Below are positions 60,747 through 64,000 of a stretch of 64,000 nt of DNA, piece after piece. The position numbers were made by a program, and so were the translations under genes. This stretch comes from Nitrosopumilus sp. (lineage in GTDB: Archaea; Thermoproteota; Nitrososphaeria; Nitrososphaerales; Nitrosopumilaceae): NCBI GenBank assembly GCA_029862745.1, contig JAOTWS010000007.1:42581-106580 (forward strand). The letters are read 5' to 3'. The notes under the pieces were generated by a model. The model searched no databases. It saw nothing but the letters and a program-made list of their open reading frames with translations, and was not told where the DNA came from. Position 1 is the stretch's first letter; each line of letters opens with the position of its first letter.

Positions 60747-61884
60747 TCTGAAAAATTTTAGTTATTTCATTAATGTTTGCACTAGTCCTAAATCCAGTTG
60801 GATTAAATGCTGTTACACTAGCCGTAAAGTTATTTTGCTCTAAATTCTGTATTGCTTTTTCCAACTTTGGTGGTGATATTTTCATTTTTGATGCAATTTC
60901 ATCTAGTGTAAAATATGTTGCTGGCATTTCCGATTCTGCAAGACATTTTTGAATAGTTTTTTCACAAACTTTGTCTACTTTTAAATTTGGAATTTCAACT
61001 AACATGTTTTGAATAAATTCTCTATCAAAAATATTTCCAATCCACAGTGGCCCTGCAACACTAATTTTTGAATTACATAATTTACATTCTTTTTCTTGTT
61101 TTGTTGATGTTTTTCTATGTCCACAATTTTTACAATGTAAAATATACCCAAGATTTTCTTTTTGATCCGGTCTGTTTAAGACTTTAACATAAATTCTATA
61201 ATAATGCATTTCACTTTCTACAAACATTGGAATAATTTCTACTCCTAGTCTTGCCGCAACTATTCTTAGACAGCCAAGAACTAATCTGATTGCCATCTCA
61301 TTCCCATATTCTACTCTAACTGGAACTCCACCGTATTTTCTCTTACATGCAGCTTGAAAGATACCATTTAGTACTTGAAGATCTGTAGCCGCAGTAGAAA
61401 AAATTCCACCATGCATGGTTGCCCTTATTCCACAGTCAAAAAATGCCGCAGGGGAGCCAAATGGATCTATATCAACCATTGAGCCTCTTTCTCCCTTTTT
61501 TGAATGATTACTTAGAAATCTACAGACTTCATTTTCTGAAAATTCAATATTTTTTAGATTATTCTGACTTGCTGAATATTCTGCCATTTTTAGTGCAGTT
61601 GGGTTAAGATCATTGATTATTGTATTTTCAACTTTTAGTTCATTAGATACACGAAGTCCCCTTGCACCAATACCAGACATACCTTCCAAGAAAATCCTTG
61701 GTCCTTGAAAATTTTTCAAAAATGCTGCATATGCAATTATTGAAAAATCTCTATTTACTTTTGCCTTTGGATTAAAAAATGCTGGTTCTTTTGGTGGAAC
61801 TTTATCAGTCAATGATCTCTTTGGAACTAGAAGTTTTGTGTCTCCTTCGATAATCTCCTGAAAAGTTTCATTTGGAATTTCCAA
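60736..61884 (-). CDS. trm1: tRNA (guanine(26)-N2)-dimethyltransferase Trm1
   Basis: 382 aa. Dimethylates G26 of tRNAs. N-terminal FFNPKAKVNRDFSIIAYAAFLK, SAM region GMSGIGARGLRVSNEL and IINDLNPTALKMAEYS, then VDIDPFGSPAAFFDCGIRAT and STAATDLQVLNG. A zinc-binding CKNCG...CKLC insert is in the C-terminal half. Length is normal for archaea. Confidence 0.96.
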   Translation of the reverse strand: MEIPNETFQEIIEGDTKLLVPKRSLTDKVPPKEPAFFNPKAKVNRDFSIIAYAAFLKNFQGPRIFLEGMSGIGARGLRVSNELKVENTIINDLNPTALKMAEYSASQNNLKNIEFSENEVCRFLSNHSKKGERGSMVDIDPFGSPAAFFDCGIRATMHGGIFSTAATDLQVLNGIFQAACKRKYGGVPVRVEYGNEMAIRLVLGCLRIVAARLGVEIIPMFVESEMHYYRIYVKVLNRPDQKENLGYILHCKNCGHRKTSTKQEKECKLCNSKISVAGPLWIGNIFDREFIQNMLVEIPNLKVDKVCEKTIQKCLAESEMPATYFTLDEIASKMKISPPKLEKAIQNLEQNNFTASVTAFNPTGFRTSANINEITKIFQTNQ

Positions 61885-62407
61885 TTATTCCTTTAATCTC
61901 GTATTGGTTTAATACTTGTGGGTACTCACAAATTTGAATGTTGAATATTTACAGAATTGTTTTCAAAAAATTTGATTTCTAGATTAGTTTTTAGAAATAG
62001 ATTTAAAATTAATTCAATATGATTGATGAATTATCCTATGTTTCAAATCATGTAAAAAATATGTTAAATGCATTGAATAACAGATTTTCTCGTAGATATC
62101 CTGAAATAAATAATCTAGAGAAAATAATTGAGAAATAACCTATATCCAATCATAATTTTTAATTTGTGACAAAATGAATTAAAAATATTCTCTGAATCTA
62201 ACATAATGATTGCAACAGATTTTTTAAGACATGATTAATCGAAAATTGTTAGAATGACTGATATTTCTAAAAAGAAATTAGTAACACACAAAAATTGATT
62301 GAACAGATTTTTTATCCAAAATGGATGTTTAAAACCTCTCACAAAAATTAATTTTAATATTTTTGAGTATAAAATGAGTTTAATAATTATGATTTAAGAG
62401 AAAACTT
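61885..62407. other. Intergenic region with a possible 39-aa ORF
   Basis: 523 bp between divergent trm1 and rnhB. At 62019-62138 a plus-strand ORF gives MIDELSYVSNHVKNMLNALN and NRFSRRYPEINNLEKIIEK, with a TATA-like atttaaaatt about 15-20 nt upstream. Protein-like composition, no family. The remainder (62139-62407) is AT-rich; no RNA gene or repeat noticed. The rnhB promoter is probably tttaataattat near 62380. Confidence 0.4.
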
Positions 62408-63028
62408 GTGCAAATTTGTGGTGTGGATGATGCAGGACGTGGCTCTATGTTGGGACCACTCGTTATAGCTGGAATCTCATTGGAAAAGAAAAACCTCAAG
62501 CAATTATCTTCATTAGGAGTAAAAGATTCAAAAAAACTCTCTCCAAAATTACGTGAAATTCTTTATAAAAAAATTCTCAAAATAGTTGATGATTATTACA
62601 TTGTAAAAATTTCTCCCAAATCAATTGATGCTAGCGTAAAAAATCATTGCCTTAATGATTTGGAGGCAAAATACATGGCAAAAGTTGTATCAAAATTAAA
62701 TCCTGATACTTCATATGTTGATTCATGTGATGTCAATCCAACTAGATTTGGACGAAAAATATCTAAAATGTCTGACAATCATAAAATTAAATCATATCAT
62801 TATGCAGATAGTAGATTTGTAGTTGTATCTGCCGCCTCTATTCTTGCCAAAGTAACACGTGATAGAGCCATTGTGAAATTAAGGAAAGATTATCATCTAG
62901 GTAGTGGATATCCTTCTGACTCTATAACTGTGAAATTCGTGATGAATTATTACAAACTGAACCATTCTCTGCCTAGCTTTGTACGTAAAAGTTGGAATCC
63001 TGTTCAAAAAATTGTAAAAAACAACTAG
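62408..63028 (+). CDS. rnhB: Ribonuclease HII
   Basis: 206 aa from a GTG. Removes ribonucleotides and RNA primers from DNA. N-terminal ICGVDDAGRGSMLGPLVIAG contains the metal-binding Asp7, but the usual catalytic Glu (D-E-A-G-R-G) is Asp here. Other active-site residues are present: Asp in SYVDSCDVN and Asp in HYADSRFVVVSAASILAKV. The end KSWNPVQKIVKNN is family-like. Converges with fibrillarin (4-nt overlap). Confidence 0.92.
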   Translation: MQICGVDDAGRGSMLGPLVIAGISLEKKNLKQLSSLGVKDSKKLSPKLREILYKKILKIVDDYYIVKISPKSIDASVKNHCLNDLEAKYMAKVVSKLNPDTSYVDSCDVNPTRFGRKISKMSDNHKIKSYHYADSRFVVVSAASILAKVTRDRAIVKLRKDYHLGSGYPSDSITVKFVMNYYKLNHSLPSFVRKSWNPVQKIVKNN

Positions 63029-64000
63029 CTTTTGTATTTTGCAATTAGCATTGCATGATCTTTGTCATATGGATGTAAATCTATTGATTGTAAAATATCA
63101 AATTTAACTCTCAACTTTTCTTTTTCCTCTTCTACAATTTTTTGAGGAGATTTTGTAACATCAATACTTCTTGTTTTTATTACTAAAAAGAAATATCCTT
63201 CTTTTTTTAGAAACATGTCGCAATTATCTATTGCAATTTTTGTTTGATCAGGTTGTGCTATGTCTACATACACAACATCAACTTTTCCAAATATCGAAAA
63301 ATATTCTTTTGGTTTTCTTGCATCCTGTAAAATTGGCATAATGTTTGTTCTAAATGATGCAACTCTGTCTAAGAAATCCCTTGCAACTCTACTTGCATGC
63401 TCTACTGCAAAAACTACTCCACTAGGACCTACGATATCTGAAATATGGCTTACTGTAGTTCCAGTAGATGCCCCTAAATACAAAACCTTAGTTTTATTTT
63501 CGAATGGGAAATAATCTAAATCATTCATTATTGCAGCTGCTAATTTACTTCTAGATGGATCCCATAATCTATATTCTACTCCTTTTTGAATAACTAATTT
63601 TTCTTTGTAAACTTGATTTCCTTGAACTAAATTCTCAGTAGCTATTTTTCTTTGTCCTTCTGATTTTACCCAAAAATATGATTGCTTATCTTCTTCCAAA
63701 CTTCTTTCTCTTTTTGTTTGAATTTGTCCTTTGTTTATTATCTCCACCTTCTCTTCTTGGACTGTCAAATCTTCCACCTTCTCTTCTTCTTTCGCCACCT
63801 TCTCTTCTTGGACTGTCAAATCTTCCACCTTCTCTTCTTGGACTGTCAAATCTTCCACCTTCTCTTCTTGGACTGTCAAATCTTCCACCTTCTCTTCTTC
63901 TTTCGCCACCTTCTCTTCTTGGACTGTCAAATCTTCCACCTTCTCTTCTTCTTTCGCCACCTTCTCTTCTTGGACTGTCAAATCTTCCACCTTCTCTTCT
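63025..64000 (-). CDS. flpA: Fibrillarin-like rRNA/tRNA 2'-O-methyltransferase, 5' partial
   Basis: The C-terminal ~225 residues are archaeal fibrillarin: YRLWDPSRSKLAAAIMNDL, SAM loop VLYLGASTGTTVSHISDI, VFAVEHASRVARDFLDR, VDVVYVDIAQPDQTKIA and LVIKTRSIDVTKSPQ, holding the K-D-K-H-type catalytic set. It methylates rRNA with Nop5 and L7Ae guided by C/D-box RNAs. The N-terminus carries an acidic/basic repeat tract (VEDLTVQEEK and VAKEEEK units) not found in the ~230-aa family norm. The frame is still open at the window edge, so the start codon lies beyond 64000. Confidence 0.93.
   Translation of the reverse strand, partial: EEKVEDLTVQEEKVAKEEEKVEDLTVQEEKVAKEEEKVEDLTVQEEKVEDLTVQEEKVEDLTVQEEKVAKEEEKVEDLTVQEEKVEIINKGQIQTKRERSLEEDKQSYFWVKSEGQRKIATENLVQGNQVYKEKLVIQKGVEYRLWDPSRSKLAAAIMNDLDYFPFENKTKVLYLGASTGTTVSHISDIVGPSGVVFAVEHASRVARDFLDRVASFRTNIMPILQDARKPKEYFSIFGKVDVVYVDIAQPDQTKIAIDNCDMFLKKEGYFFLVIKTRSIDVTKSPQKIVEEEKEKLRVKFDILQSIDLHPYDKDHAMLIAKYKS
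63742..64000 (-). repeat. Tandem repeats in the fibrillarin N-terminal extension
   Basis: Two unit types alternate in frame: A (VEDLTVQEEK, 30 nt) and B (VAKEEEK, 21 nt). Reading toward the C-terminus the visible order is A-B-A-B-A-A-A-B-A. Units are identical at DNA level by eye and continue past the window end. Confidence 0.95.

Noticed and set aside
63742..64000. CRISPR-like array
   Set aside because: The repeats are contiguous, in frame and have no unique spacers: they encode a protein tail.

Overview
The window looks like the chromosome of a marine ammonia-oxidising thaumarchaeon (Nitrosopumilus-like). It is AT-rich and compact. Its information-processing genes are archaeal: topoisomerase VI A and B, an archaeal histone, uS11, eS17, aIF2-beta, fibrillarin, TFE-beta/RPC34-like factor, Trm1, RIO kinase, KH/Dim2, Cgi121, Sua5 and RtcB. 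It also carries lineage-typical secreted proteins, a cupredoxin, winged-helix regulators and many small zinc-ribbon proteins. GTG and TTG starts and apparently leaderless genes are common. The organism call is inference from gene content. No rRNA, transposase or CRISPR array was seen.

Layout. 1-2.4 kb: vitamin B6 synthesis (pdxS cut by the window start, then pdxT) and two secreted proteins. 2.4-14.7 kb: a dense housekeeping block (valS, a PTPS/QueD fusion, pterin dehydratase, an AsnB-like ligase, purB, CBS protein, rtcB, PDCD5-like, rps11, thiL, phosphohexomutase) ending at tRNA-Thr(CGT). 14.8-32.1 kb: a sparse, accessory-looking region with a MarR regulator, large secreted coiled-coil proteins, a SIMPL protein, an AIPR-type defence nuclease, a truncated alcohol dehydrogenase, MgtC and CorA, a cupredoxin, tRNA-Cys(GCA), decayed ORFs and a dispersed repeat. 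32.2-63 kb: again dense housekeeping, with a t6A/tRNA modification group (Cgi121 fusion, THUMP, Sua5), purA, pyrF, cis-prenyltransferase, the translation/RIO/KH/Topo VI run, the MTA-adenine salvage pair, an OLD-type ATPase-nuclease, TFE-beta with rlmE, trm1 and rnhB. The window ends inside a fibrillarin gene with a repeat-rich N-terminus.

Best candidate for something undescribed: two copies of a roughly 330-bp element at about 22.77-23.10 kb and 26.48-26.83 kb, plus a fragment at 17.20-17.26 kb. Each full copy holds a decayed AbrB-like reading frame, then a 97-bp block (93/97 identical by eye) with a TATA-like promoter, then a hairpin whose arms differ between copies by compensatory changes. 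That pattern suggests a pair of short structured RNAs rather than a protein. Two further inverted-repeat structures flank the AIPR gene.

Working links between genes: MtnP and Apt form an overlapping pair that turns methylthioadenosine into AMP; PurA and PurB carry out consecutive steps to AMP; PdxS and PdxT form PLP synthase; Sua5 and Cgi121 both belong to t6A synthesis; Topo VI B and A overlap; TFE-beta overlaps rlmE; Nudix and UppS overlap. Two paralogous winged-helix proteins (19.3 and 35.7 kb) and two secreted proteins sharing one domain (15.6 and 31.1 kb) tie the accessory region together.
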